Part shown: positions 13,149 to 25,600 of the stretch, in pieces
Numbering within the stretch: position 1 is the first letter of the stretch
Layout of the letters: each line of letters starts with the position of its first letter
NCBI RefSeq assembly: GCF_032854445.1
Contig: NC_088300.1
Location: 40,390,458 to 40,454,457 of the forward strand
Direction: 5' to 3'
DNA from: Liolophura sinensis
Lineage: Eukaryota; Mollusca; Polyplacophora; Chitonida; Chitonidae
DNA: 64,000 nt
The notes under the pieces: generated by a model
Seen by the model: only the letters and a program-made list of their open reading frames with translations
Database searches by the model: none
Told to the model about the DNA's origin: nothing
Made by a program: the position numbers and the translations under genes

Positions 13149-13234
13149 CTCCTACCATCATAATGCTGACCGCGGTCGAATGTGTGAAATATTCTTAAGT
13201 ACGGCGTAAACACCTATCAAATAAATAGATAAAT
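13149..13234 (+). mobile_element. Family-A SINE, 3' remnant
   Basis: 'ccatcataatgctgaccgc', 'gtgaaatattcttaagtacg' and an AAATAAATAGATAAAT tail. Only the last ~85 bp remain. Confidence 0.75.
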
Positions 13235-13494
13235 CTTATCACGTGGCACGTTGGAGGTCTACCCACTGGCTGTCAGCGGCCACATACAGTTTGTTCTCCG
13301 CTGTGTTAAGGTCAGGCTGCCTTGACGACTGGTTTCCATGCATGTGTTTTGGACAGCAGTGATAAGAAACCAAGGCGCTATATATTGTGTGTGTACTACA
13401 TGTATTCAGACGATAAATGACATTAACCTAAGGGAAAACACACAAGACAGAATGACCTTGGATATAGATCTAGGGTTCTTGTGATTACATATAC

Positions 13495-13606
13495 CGTTTG
13501 ATGTCCACGAAATAGTTGAATTGTCCGGGCTACACGTACTACAGGGGCTTCCTGAACGGCTCGTACCTTCCCTCACGCACTTGCCATCAATGAAGCAATA
13601 GCTATC
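13495..13606 (-). CDS. VWDE-like exon 16 (last exon recognised)
   Basis: Acceptor gttctcgttcacag precedes GAT. It encodes DSYCFIDGKCVREGT...CSTCSPDNSTISWTSNG, the small Cys domain that follows the post-EGF module in this family. A donor (AACG|GTATAT) leaves phase 1. If unspliced, the frame continues about 30 residues to a stop at 13406-13408. Confidence 0.8.
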
Positions 13607-16600
13607 CTGTGAACGAGAACATATCTTGATTGTTGTAGATTTACATGAAAATAATAATATTGTTCATGAACAACCACAGCTTTTCTTCTAGTTCGAAAAT
13701 ACCATCTAGTACTTATTCAGCAGTACGAATTACAGAACTTTTCCGCAGTTCTGATCAGTAGAAGAATGTGAAGTACCGATTAACGACTACACCAGCCTGC
13801 CAATTGATAACAAAATAACTTTTACAAAAATCAGTTGACAATGATTGATCGTACCGGGTTCAAACTGCATAAATCTTATTTAACACAATTTTTCCTTTTG
13901 CATACACAGTAAACCATAGGCTTATAACACGTAACATTCAGAGTAATGTATACATCATTATGTCTGCTAAGAAGCCGACATTTTTAGTCTGTTTGAAACA
14001 ACGAACTATGTTATATGTAAATAAGTAGATTGTAATTTTATATACTTATTTTTTTGGTGAAAGGCTCCTGTGTCATTGTGAGGAAGGGACTTGCTAACTA
14101 CCAGGTCACGAAGGCACCCATATATAGCTCAGTGGCCTTCCTGGTGTGCTATACGTTGTCTCATCGACAAGTGTTAGTAGTAATCTAACATACACATGAG
14201 AAAACGAAATCAGTAGAGCTTTACACATGATGATGCACTAGAATAGTTTGATGTAACTAATGTAATGGTAAACGTCTAAACAAACTGTTACATTTAGTTT
14301 GGCCGGTAAAGAACTACAGCCATACAGGAGAATGATAGCTGGGACTTTATCCTTATAATCCAGTCATCTGCTTTCATTAAACATGTTATTTCTCTGAACA
14401 ATTTATCTGCTACACCCTACACTAACAAAATTAATATGGTAACTTCAACAGAACGTCTGATGCTAGAGTATGTTCTGTTATTATAACTTAGTACTGTGTT
14501 ATGTTCAACATAATATCTTGTTAGTTTAATAGAAACTTTATGTTGAATGAATAGAATATGTGGGTTATATTTACCAAAATAATCTGTTGCAATAGCGGAA
14601 TACATTCTAACATCACCCAGGTAACACACTTTTCTGTTGAAATTGACTTTTTGGGCGTAGTACATGTACATGAAAATAATGGCGGCTGTTCCGAAAGGCC
14701 CACATAGAACGCATTGTAGAGTTAGGATAAGCCATTGAGCCAATTACATCCATTTCTTAGTTTAACAAGATTATATCTGACCATCGAGTGCCAACATAAT
14801 ATCATACTGGTGGTATTGTCATATAAAATATTATTCTACAGCCATTTAATAAGTTTTTATTATTATTGGCAGCTTCTACAAGGTTGTTCATATGTCAAGT
14901 CCAGTTTCCAGTGTTATCGGAAATTACTTAACTGCTTATGCGATGTAGATCGGGTTATGTTTTCTCCTGAAAATCCGAAATGCTATGTGCGATGGCTGTC
15001 TGCGTCTCGAAACATTAAGCGTTACAGTCCCTGTCGCATGGATGTCAACTGGCCAAGTTTTAGCCCCAAAAATCAATTTGTTCAAAGTCATCATTTCTAA
15101 ACGCATAATATATGTTTGGCTGTGTATGTTGCTCGGCAAGAACGTACAGAAAGGTGTTGGCAGTAAATAACTTCATATTATTAGTAGTTTCGTTTGTAAG
15201 ATCGTTAACCTAGACAAGGAACTATAAAAGACGCTAAACCGAATCCTAAGATCTAAGTATCTGGAAGCCGTTTGGTACATTTCTTTGTTGTCGATGTTTT
15301 AAGTAATCTGCAACTCAGTTGATCGTTGTACCTTTTATTCCAAGTAAAATTTAATCAGCGAGTGTGGCTTTGTTCCCACTTTGACCAAAAGCCTTGGATG
15401 TATCCAAAAACACTTCCTTGCCGTCGTCCAAGGCATTATTTTTTTTTATTAATCTACGAGTTGCACAATTGTTGACTTTGATGGTTACCAGCCATACTGA
15501 TTTAACAAATGTGTACACACTATTATTAAACTTACTTTTAACTGACACATCATACCCTGGCCGCTAGGTGCACACTGGAAACAAGTCGAGTCGTACACAA
15601 TGACGAGAGCATCGTCCCCGAAATCTTCTCCATTATTACTTATTGAGAGCTTGTACCCGAGTAACGTAGGCGTGTCCTCGTAGCTGATTGCTCCGTCTGG
15701 TGGTAAGGGGCAGACAACCTGGCGGCTGCTGATATACGTCGCCAGTCTGTACTCCTCCTCAGTCATTAAACTACTCCCGTTATGTGTAACCTGTAGATAA
15801 TACAGTCCAGTTATTTATTTTCCAAAAACATTACTGTGAGCGATATTCCAGGTAAGTCTTGAATAAACACTATATGCAATTTGTATATCTTGCTTGAAAC
15901 ATATTTACCGTAGGTTTACAGTATTTCACGACGAGCTAATCTCTACACTTATATACATTAGCACAAAAAAATGCACAATCAAACAGCGAGCGTTTATGTA
16001 ATGGCTTACCTGAACCCAGTGGAATTTACATTTCAGTTTGCTACTCTTTACGAAGGCATTTCCATAGACCTTGACAGCATGACACGGCCTAGAGGCCAAG
16101 TCACAATATCCTCCTCCGGAAACCAGCAGCTGGTGTGGTGCCAGTGTGATATCCACAGAGCAGTCATGACCAGCAAATCCAGACTCGCACCGACATATTC
16201 CTGCATTCAATTGTACAGCGTCAGTGTGACAATGACTGACAGTTCAGAGCAATCAAGTAATCAGCAATTCTCTATCAGGTTTTCCACAAATTATTATTCA
16301 TTTTTTTTTACTAGTGGTTAAAGCCGTACTCGCGAATTATTTTTTTTTTACATATTTATTTACTTATTTGATTGGTGTTTTACGCCGTACTCAAGAATAT
16401 TTCAATTTTACGACGGCGGCCAGCATTATGGTGGGAGGAAACTGGGCAAAACCCAGGGGAAACCGACGACCACCCGCAAGTTGCTGCAGGACCTTCCCAA
16501 GTAGGGCCGGGGAGGAATTTTCCATATAGGACGGTAGCGAAAACACCAAGGTGAAGTATATGTCAGATGACAAACCATAAAACACTGTCCACAAAAATAG

Positions 16601-19600
16601 CCGAATTTATATTTATACTTTTTTAAACCTAGTAAAATACATTTTACAGTTTGAATTCTACGGCAGCCATTTCTGGCAATATTAGGATCAGTAAGGTCAC
16701 ATCATATTTTTACCACTTCACACACTATTGGTATTTCAAGCCAAAAATATGTATATGACGTCTACGAGGCCCCCTAGAACTAAGAACTATAGTATAATCT
16801 GCGGTTTTTAAACCATTTTACTCGGTTGAAAAAAATCTTGGTTTCTTTATCTTTAAACAACAAAGAAGTAAATAAATATATGTGAGGGCGGTCAGATCTG
16901 TAGATTGAAAAAACGAAGTGCCAGGAGTAAGAGGCCTGCTTTTGGCAAGTAACTGGAGAACTTGTCACGTATGACACACATTTTCACCCTCCACGCAAGC
17001 TCAAATTGGACGACAAAATATTGGAATGCACTTGACCTCCAAAATGTTCATACATTAGGTTGGTTAGTGGAAAATTCACTTTTTAATGTGTATGTGTGTA
17101 AAATATCAAAATCCAAAATCCGAGTTCCAAGCCTGTTACACTCAGTTCAACACAGTACCTTTGATTCGGATCGCTCCGAATTGCACAAAGCAAGGAAATC
17201 CTGATAGAGGTCCAAGTATGGCGTTTTACTGAAACATTGTTAGAGTTCCGTTGTAATATTGTTTACTCAGTCGGGTAGTTACCCAGAAGCCTCTCACCAA
17301 TGCGGTTGCTGTGAGTTCAAGAGCAGCTCATGCTGGCTTTCTCTCCGGCCGTACGTGAGAAGGTCTGACAGCAACCTGCGGATGGTCGTGGGTTTCCCCC
17401 AGGCTCTGCCCGGTTTCCACCCACCATAATGCTGGCCGCCGTCGTATAAGTGAAATATTCTTGAGTACGGCGTAAAATACCAATCAAATAAATAAATAAA
17501 CAAACAATATTGTTTAAGGACCGCTAGTCATTAGCTTACCCTTCTCACAGATCCCGCTGGAGGAACAATTGTTAGGGCAAATCAGATCTAAAATTCCTGT
17601 CAACTGGCCAACATCTGATGACGAGTTGAGAGAGGAAGCGTGCTGGACCAACGTTTCTCCACACTCGTCTTTGTACACCTGAAGAGCTACTGCCGCCCAT
17701 TGGCTACTTCCGCTGATCTGATATAAACACAGATGTCCATGTCAAATAAACGTATTTCACACAGAAAAAGCAAAACATAACCTGAGACAGTCTACCCTGA
17801 ACTGCTGTATACTTAGCCAGAGGAAAAAATGCAACCATTAACAGGATGCCTTAGTCTGTAAAAGCGCACGGTGGAAGACTTCCTCCCCAGTCAATGGTTC
17901 AAAGGTAGAGCTATATGGTGCTCAGACTTGACGCAATCTCTAACCAAAGAACAATGTAATAAAAAACTTGTAAACGATGCAAAGCATGGGTTTTCCAAAA
18001 GACTGTTGGCTGAAGCCATGCTCTCTTCCTTTATTACTCTCGCTGACCGTTCTTAATATCCTCCATTCACTGAAGTCATGCCCTCCACTATTATTCTAGC
18101 TGATCACTGTTGATCTCCACCGCTGGCTGATCGCTGTTAATATGGACTGCTTCGACTGACCACTGAAGCCATGCCCTCCGTAACTATTCTAGCTGATCAT
18201 TCTTGATACCCTCCATTCCGACTGACCACAGAAGCTATGCCTTCTGCCATTATTCTGCCTGATCACTGTTGATATCCACTGCTTCGACTGACGACTGAAA
18301 CCATGCCTCCACCCTTACTGTGGCGGATTCCTGCAGACTTTCCTGCTTTATTCCTTTAAGTACATATTTTTATTGATTGCATTTCATCCCTTACATCCCT
18401 TACTAATCGCCCTAGGGTTATACTTTTCGAAAAATGTAATTTAGGCGAATTAATCCGTCACAGGTGTAAACTGTCCGCTCCACGAGATTCCCACAATGCA
18501 ACATTCGCACCATCAACAGTATGACCGTGTAATATAAAACATTCGCAATTCTCAACGGTTCATACTGCAGAAATGAAGTTATATGTAGAAAATAGAGCAA
18601 GCTGCTTTCTTACTCATACCAAAAGAAAGCATTCCACTCTATGGTCTATTGTGTTCTTCACATGATCGACCTGTATTTTTCAGTTTGAAATATTAGTATA
18701 AAACTACATCACTGTTTTATGCTTAAATTCGTCCCTGTTATATAACAATGGGTTTAAGTTACATAATACAACCCACCAGTTTCCGACAGTCCCATGTGAC
18801 AAATCACCATCTTCTTTCAAATGATGAATCAATAATTGATCAGATGATTACAAAAGTACTTGTTCTTACTTTTGGTAACTTACCAGGATATCTTGCACAC
18901 AGACATAGAAGGCAAAACTTGCATCCGCCTGCACGATCTTACTGCATCTGTCATACACTTCGGTACTGTTGAAGAAAGTTCTACAGAACTCAGATGCCTT
19001 GTCCTCGGACCATCCATTCCTCCAACTTGGGAGCTGTTGATGCCAAGTGAGAGAAATACGTTATGACCTATATTTAAAATTTACTTCACTCAAAAAATAA
19101 TCTGTTTTAACAGAATGTCTGTTGTCTGAGTGATGCTAGAATGTATTCTGTTGTTAAAAATAACATTTATTCTATTAATTCAACACAATGATTCTATTAA
19201 ACTAACAGGATATTCAGTTGAATATAACAGTATTATGTTATAATAACACAATACTGTGTTGTAATAACACAATACTGTGTTGTAATAACACAATACACTC
19301 TAGCATCATTCAGACAACAGACCTTCTGTTAAAATTAACAAATGAATTTTCTGAGTGCCGTTTAAAAATTCTGGTTACATACTCAAAACGTTTATTTAGA
19401 CACCGTTAAATGCGCATCGAATTTCGCTAACTTAAATTAAACTTTATTTTCCGAGTACTTGCGGAATAGGTGATGCTGTTAGAAAAAACAATTCCCTTAT
19501 ACATGACGCATTTGTTTTATTATTCCCAGATAATAATTTTGTTGTTGCAGTCGGGTGTTGTGTTCTGACACTACAGTATAATGCCATGTTACAGTAACAT

Positions 19601-22600
19601 CGAATATTCTGGCATCACTTAGAAAACAAAATATTCTAGTTTTAAGAACATTGACTATTGGATGTTGGGTTTTAACGATTTATCATAAACTGTGTAAACG
19701 TCTTTTGATTAGTTTTGTTGACAAATGTGGTTCTTTATACACGTCCTTTACACAGCTAGTCAAAACAAAACTCCTTCATGAGGTGTGGCGAATGAATACT
19801 CTTTTATCACGTTTGGATTGTCCTGGCATATGAATGCATTTCTATGTAAAAAAGTACCACTGAAGGGAAAGCACGTTTTGAAAAGTATGAGCAACACTTA
19901 CGTGTATTCGCTTCAAACAAATTAAATAATTGAAAAATAAAATAATTCGCAGAAATCTGAAGTTTTGTCAAAGATTATTGGAGTGATGTTTAAAAGATGC
20001 AAAATGTAGGACGCTTACCAAGGGCACATAGTCAGGATCATACATGAACGGTGGTAAATCTGTGAGAGTTGCGTCGGCTATAAACGCGTCCTGTCTCTTT
20101 CGTCTTCGTCTACAGCTGCCAGTAGTCGACAACGTGCTGTACTCGCCCGGAAGTTCACACTTCCAGAAGGGTGGCACTTGAGAGCACGTTGTCATCTCCA
20201 ATTTGGCCGTAGTGACAGGGTCGACTTGTATGTCACACCAACAAAACTGCCGCACAGAGCTCTCCTCTACAGGTGGGAGGCCGTCTCCGTACAAACTGTT
20301 GTTTGGGGAAACACTGAATGTATGGAAGTAAGAAAAGCGCACACGTACAACAAATCCTACTTCTACATTAATACCGTACAACAAAGTGGACATAGACTGA
20401 AATCATAAACGGAGACCACATCGCCAAAAACATAAAAATTTGGAAACCATACTGCTGTCCGTACATTTCGCCACGACGGTATCAGTGGATGCAGGTTCTA
20501 CAAAATGTAAAGTAAGAAAGGATATACAGAACAGCTGCATGCGATTCACTCATACAGAATGAACGCAAGATTATCATATATAGAACACAGGCATAATGAT
20601 AATTCTAGTACAGCTTTAGGCCATAATTAATATCAACTCAGGTAGCCCAGGAAGGCTGTGAGGATTTTAAATTTCCATGAGCAACCACGTCGCTAGACAG
20701 AGTGTCATATGTCAAATTATGCCGACACCTAGATTAACAGAAACACGTGGAACTCTCCTAGTATGGCAAAAAAGGAGGAGTTCTGAAGTGCTTTAATTTG
20801 GGACGAAATCCATATAGTATGCTTGTGAGGGTTTCCATCGCATCACTGACACTAATAAACTTCGTCTAGTAACGGGAAAGCAAAATCAAAAGCCAATACA
20901 TTGGGCAAGTTCGCCTCTTTACTAGCTTGAAATGAATAAGAATTCGGCAAATGATACTGACCATCCACTACTGTGACTATATGCATGTATGCTTGCGGCT
21001 TTACGTCCAACTTGACTATTTTTCAGTCACATGACGACGAGGACACATTAGGTATGAAACAACATGAGCCGGCCGATCAGGATCCGCGTAAGATGCGATC
21101 AGGATGGTGTCAACATCCGCGCACGAGCCGCCCATCATGGCCGTATGATCTGCCATCCGATCAAGATGCGCGTAGGATGGGCAATACTTGTGCATGTCCG
21201 GACTTTTTACCACTAATTTTTCTGGTTATAGCGTAAAAAACAGTTACCCTGTCCGTCCGTCAGCTTGTGATAATACCGCCTTAGCACATGCTTACCGCCA
21301 GGCCTCTAGGAAATCGTTTGTGGCTGTCAAGGCTGCATGGCCATCTGCTAGGGTGAAATCATTTTGCTGTAAGCCGTCAAATCTGCCGCACAAACCTCCG
21401 ACCTGATCCTTGTCCAAAACGGAGGAGGTTATCTCAATCATTAGGTAATTGTAAGAATCTTTCCTTATCGAAATTTCGGAAGCTGTTGGGAGTCTGACCT
21501 GCTTGGAAGATAAAACATAATTTGAAATGTGCATGCATTTCCGAATTGATATCAAAAGGTTGGTTGCAACAATTGGTTTACGTGCACTTCTACCATTTGG
21601 TTTACTTGCACTTCTACCATTTGGTTTACTTGCACGACAATGATTTGGTTTACATGCTTAACAATCATTTGGTTTACGTGTGCGACAATCATTTGATTTA
21701 CGTAAGCGACAATCATTTGATTTACGTAAGCGACAATCATTTGGTTTACGTAAGCGGCATTTATACGTTCACCACAGTCAATGCGTTTACGAACGCGGCA
21801 TTAATTTGGATTACGCACAAGGCTTGGTTCATGTGTATGCTATTGCCGGACATTATTATTTTGAGCAATAAACAAAATTACGTGTGAAACATTCATACCA
21901 ACTAAAGAATTAATCAATCTACATTACTTTATACAAAATGGTAGGAAAGTGAACAATGTATTGTGTTGAAAGCACAGGTAAAAATGGCATGATTCACCTT
22001 ATAACTGACTGCAGCATCCACTTGAGTGATATGGAAGGCACCTTGATCACATCCCAGTCTACTGGTTCTGTAATATTCGGACTGGTTAGCCGGTAAACCA
22101 CAACCACTTACGATGAACCTGTCCTCTCCTGAGCGGACGACTACAGCACAGAGGCACGTCAGGCTGGCAGACTGGCGACATGGCTCCACTAAAACGTGCA
22201 CCTAAAACAGAGCAAACTCCAGCCTTCAAACGTAAAGAAAAGGCGATATGATGTAGATGTTTAGAGTTGAAGGGTCATAGCAATGATGCCTGTAGTGGTA
22301 ATCCTGGCCCCGGGTTCAAGAAGCTGTCCAGACTTTCTTAATTTCAACACTTGAATAATTTCAAAACTAAAATTTTGAATTAATTTAAGTATTTGCATTT
22401 TAATATTTAGAGTTGTCCTAGACTTTCATGACAAACTGAAAATTAGCCTTTACTTTTAAATATTAGGGCTGAGTGCTAACACTAGTTGGACTTTAATGCT
22501 ATGAGTCTAACTCTATTTAGTAATCCTACCCATAGTGCTACTAAAAATCCATTTTTTTAGCGAGTCGCCTATATTCAGCTGTCTGTAAAATCAGTCTCTA

Positions 22601-25600
22601 CCAAAATTACCTTTATTCAGTGACACCTAACAACCCAAGATCTACAAATGTTGGACGTTCATATTACTACAAAGAAAATGCAGTTAGAATACTTTTTCCA
22701 ATTCATAATGTTAAACACCATATGCTTTGTTTCGACACCAAGAATTCATTGCCTTGGGTGATGTCATAATTATTCAAAAGCAAGTTGCACGCTTGACAAT
22801 GGGCGTGTAGTGTAATTTGCTTTACAATGACTTCATCAACAAACGATTAGAACGAACACTACTGTCTCTGCTAATACACTTCATCGCTTTCATTTCTTAA
22901 CAAGATAAAATAAAATACAATTATTACAGTTATATGACACTAAGACGTATAAACACTTTCAAATATGGCAGTGTTAGTAACAGAGTTTAGAGCTGCGTCC
23001 ATAGCAGTTTAGGCAATTGGTGTCGACCTCCCTCCAAACAGGTTGAACTCCGCCCAATATCCAACAGGCAACTGTTTTTTTTTTAATAATTCTGACGTCA
23101 CCCCAGGAAATGGGTTCTTGGTGTCGAAACAAAACATTTGAACCTTATGAATAAGAAAAAGTGTTCCAACTTCCTTGCAAAAATATTAACTTCCAACGTA
23201 TCAATGTGTAGAGATTGTGTTGTTCTGTGTGTCAAACGAAATTTTGGTAGGGAGTATGACTGATTTTACACACAGTTGAATATAGGCGATTCGCTAAATG
23301 AAATAGACTAAAGTAAAGGCTACATGGGTGTAGCAAACTGAGTCGAGGATGGAGTTCAAATTTCAGTGAAAAGAGAGTGATTCTATAGACATATACCAAA
23401 GCGCAAAGTAGGTGAAATTTCAATTCGCCATGCACGTCATGCTCATTTATGGATCAAGATGCTGGATCAGGAATATTTTGTGGAACATGAATTTAAAAAC
23501 ACATAACCTATGTACTCACAGAGGCAGGAAATACGTGGTGCTGGTACATTATAAACTCTCCGACTAGGGAGTTGCCATAGTAACTGAAAGATAAAAAACT
23601 TTACAATACATGTGTTAAATGCGCTTCATCAACCTCAAAATCACTGTACAGAAAATGATTTACTATACATCAAATAGTTTAGGCCTTTGTTTAAACCTAC
23701 ATGGTCATTTAGTTGAACTGACTGAGTATATATACTTTTAGTCACACAACTTCGCTTATGTTTGATGACTTAACATGTAAAGATAAGCCAACGGTTGTTC
23801 TCCATGTACAGGTACCATTTCGAGATGAAGCCTATAGGACAGACGATCAGTGAATGATAACAATACAGAACAGATGACTGTTTATTAACAACCCGCCAAT
23901 TTTTAAGATATTAGGTCCTTTGTTTTAATGTTTCACCAATAATATATCCTCTATTTAACCCCTTGATTATTTACAAAGTGAAATTGCAACTTTTACCTGC
24001 CATCAAAAGTTCGTATTTTCATGTCACTTGTGGCTTTGCAGGCTGTTCCCTGTATTTGATGTCCCGAGCCCAGAATTTGAACCTAAGCAATAAAGAGAAT
24101 GTTTTTCCCAAATTATGCATGTATTTATAGTTATTTTGGAATGGGTCGATGGAAACTATGATTCTGACTAACTGTAGAAATACAGACTTTCACAGTTAAC
24201 TTTATACTCGTTTTAAACACATCAGTCTTAATAAATTCTTGCTTGAATTTCAGTATAATAGGCTCAGAGACTGGGTGCCACTGACAGCTTTAAATGGAAT
24301 GGAAATGCACCCTACATGTTGGTATATATCGAACTCTTGACACTAAGCTAACAGTGCAGATATAACAGACACACCCGAGCTAACAGTGTCAGAGAGTTAC
24401 CACGTCTACTACATCAAATTACCTGAACAGAAGGGACTTCCATTTGATTCCAGATATTGTTGTGTACGTTGTCGTTCCAGCTATTCCGGACCTTTACGTC
24501 AACACGAGCCCATCTCGTCTGAGAGGTAGACCGGAAGACGCCGACTAGCCCCAAACTCTTGGGTTTGTTCCAACTAGTGGATTCTATCACAAACGGACAT
24601 GTAAACAAAACATCACTGGACACACCAACACCTTGTAAAAGATTTGGGCAAGTGATGTGTGCAGCTTGGGCCGACGGTTCCATCCTCAGCCCACAAGGCT
24701 CTACGGCTGATCCCAGCTGATAGCGACACGCTATCGGTACCGTCAGCGAATAGGTGACACTATATCCTGCTTCTCCTTCTGGAAGTGTCACATCGGTATG
24801 TGACACCTTAAAAATATTCAAAATTTTACTTCAGATACGTGAAATAAAAGGCACATATTATTAGCATCATTGCTGAACATTCAATGCTTTTGAGTTGTCT
24901 TTCACTTTAACTTTATTTCCTGAAATAAGTAATAAACTCGAGTCACACACGGACATGTAATACCTTTATAAGAGACCACCAACGCTTGCAAACAGGTCTC
25001 GTTTAAGTAACAATGTAACTATGATAATGTAACCTTACCTTAACCCCTGCATAAAAGCTAGGGCTGTATCCAGCAGAGATGGGCGGACACTGAGCGGCAT
25101 TGCGCACTACGGCAGAACATTTTACCTGATAACACAGAAGGCATAGTGATTGCGAATTCGGAAAACTTTTACCAAGTTGGTAAACATCTTTTTCGTAGAC
25201 ACTTATGTTTGATATGTTTCACAAGACACCCAGATACAAAAATTTGTACACAGGTGCCATTGCGTTTTGCGCATGTTCCACAAAACGGTATCACTGGGAA
25301 TATGATTATTAACCCGATTAATTATTAAGTCATGAAGGTGTATCCTTGAAGACGTGTTTCATAAGTGCAGTCAATAATCCCTTCGGATGGGTGTTAAAAG
25401 GGGATTCCGTAGGGTAGTATGTTTTTGGTAAGCAGATTCTGTAAAGGGGTACATGTACTCAGGAGATGTGTTATAAGCGTTTCCATAAAGAAGTATATCG
25501 TTGAGGAGGTGTTATAAGCGTTTCCATGTAGGCGTAAATCGTTCAGGAGGTGTGTTGTAAGCGTTTCCACGAAGGAGTATATCGTTGAGGATGTGTGTTA

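Noticed and set aside
13239-13328. Possible last exon of the VWDE-like gene (QPDLNTAENKLYVAADSQW then stop)
   Set aside because: Its acceptor would be phase 0, which does not fit phase 1 left by exon 16; joining needs a poor donor (AAG|GTCATT).
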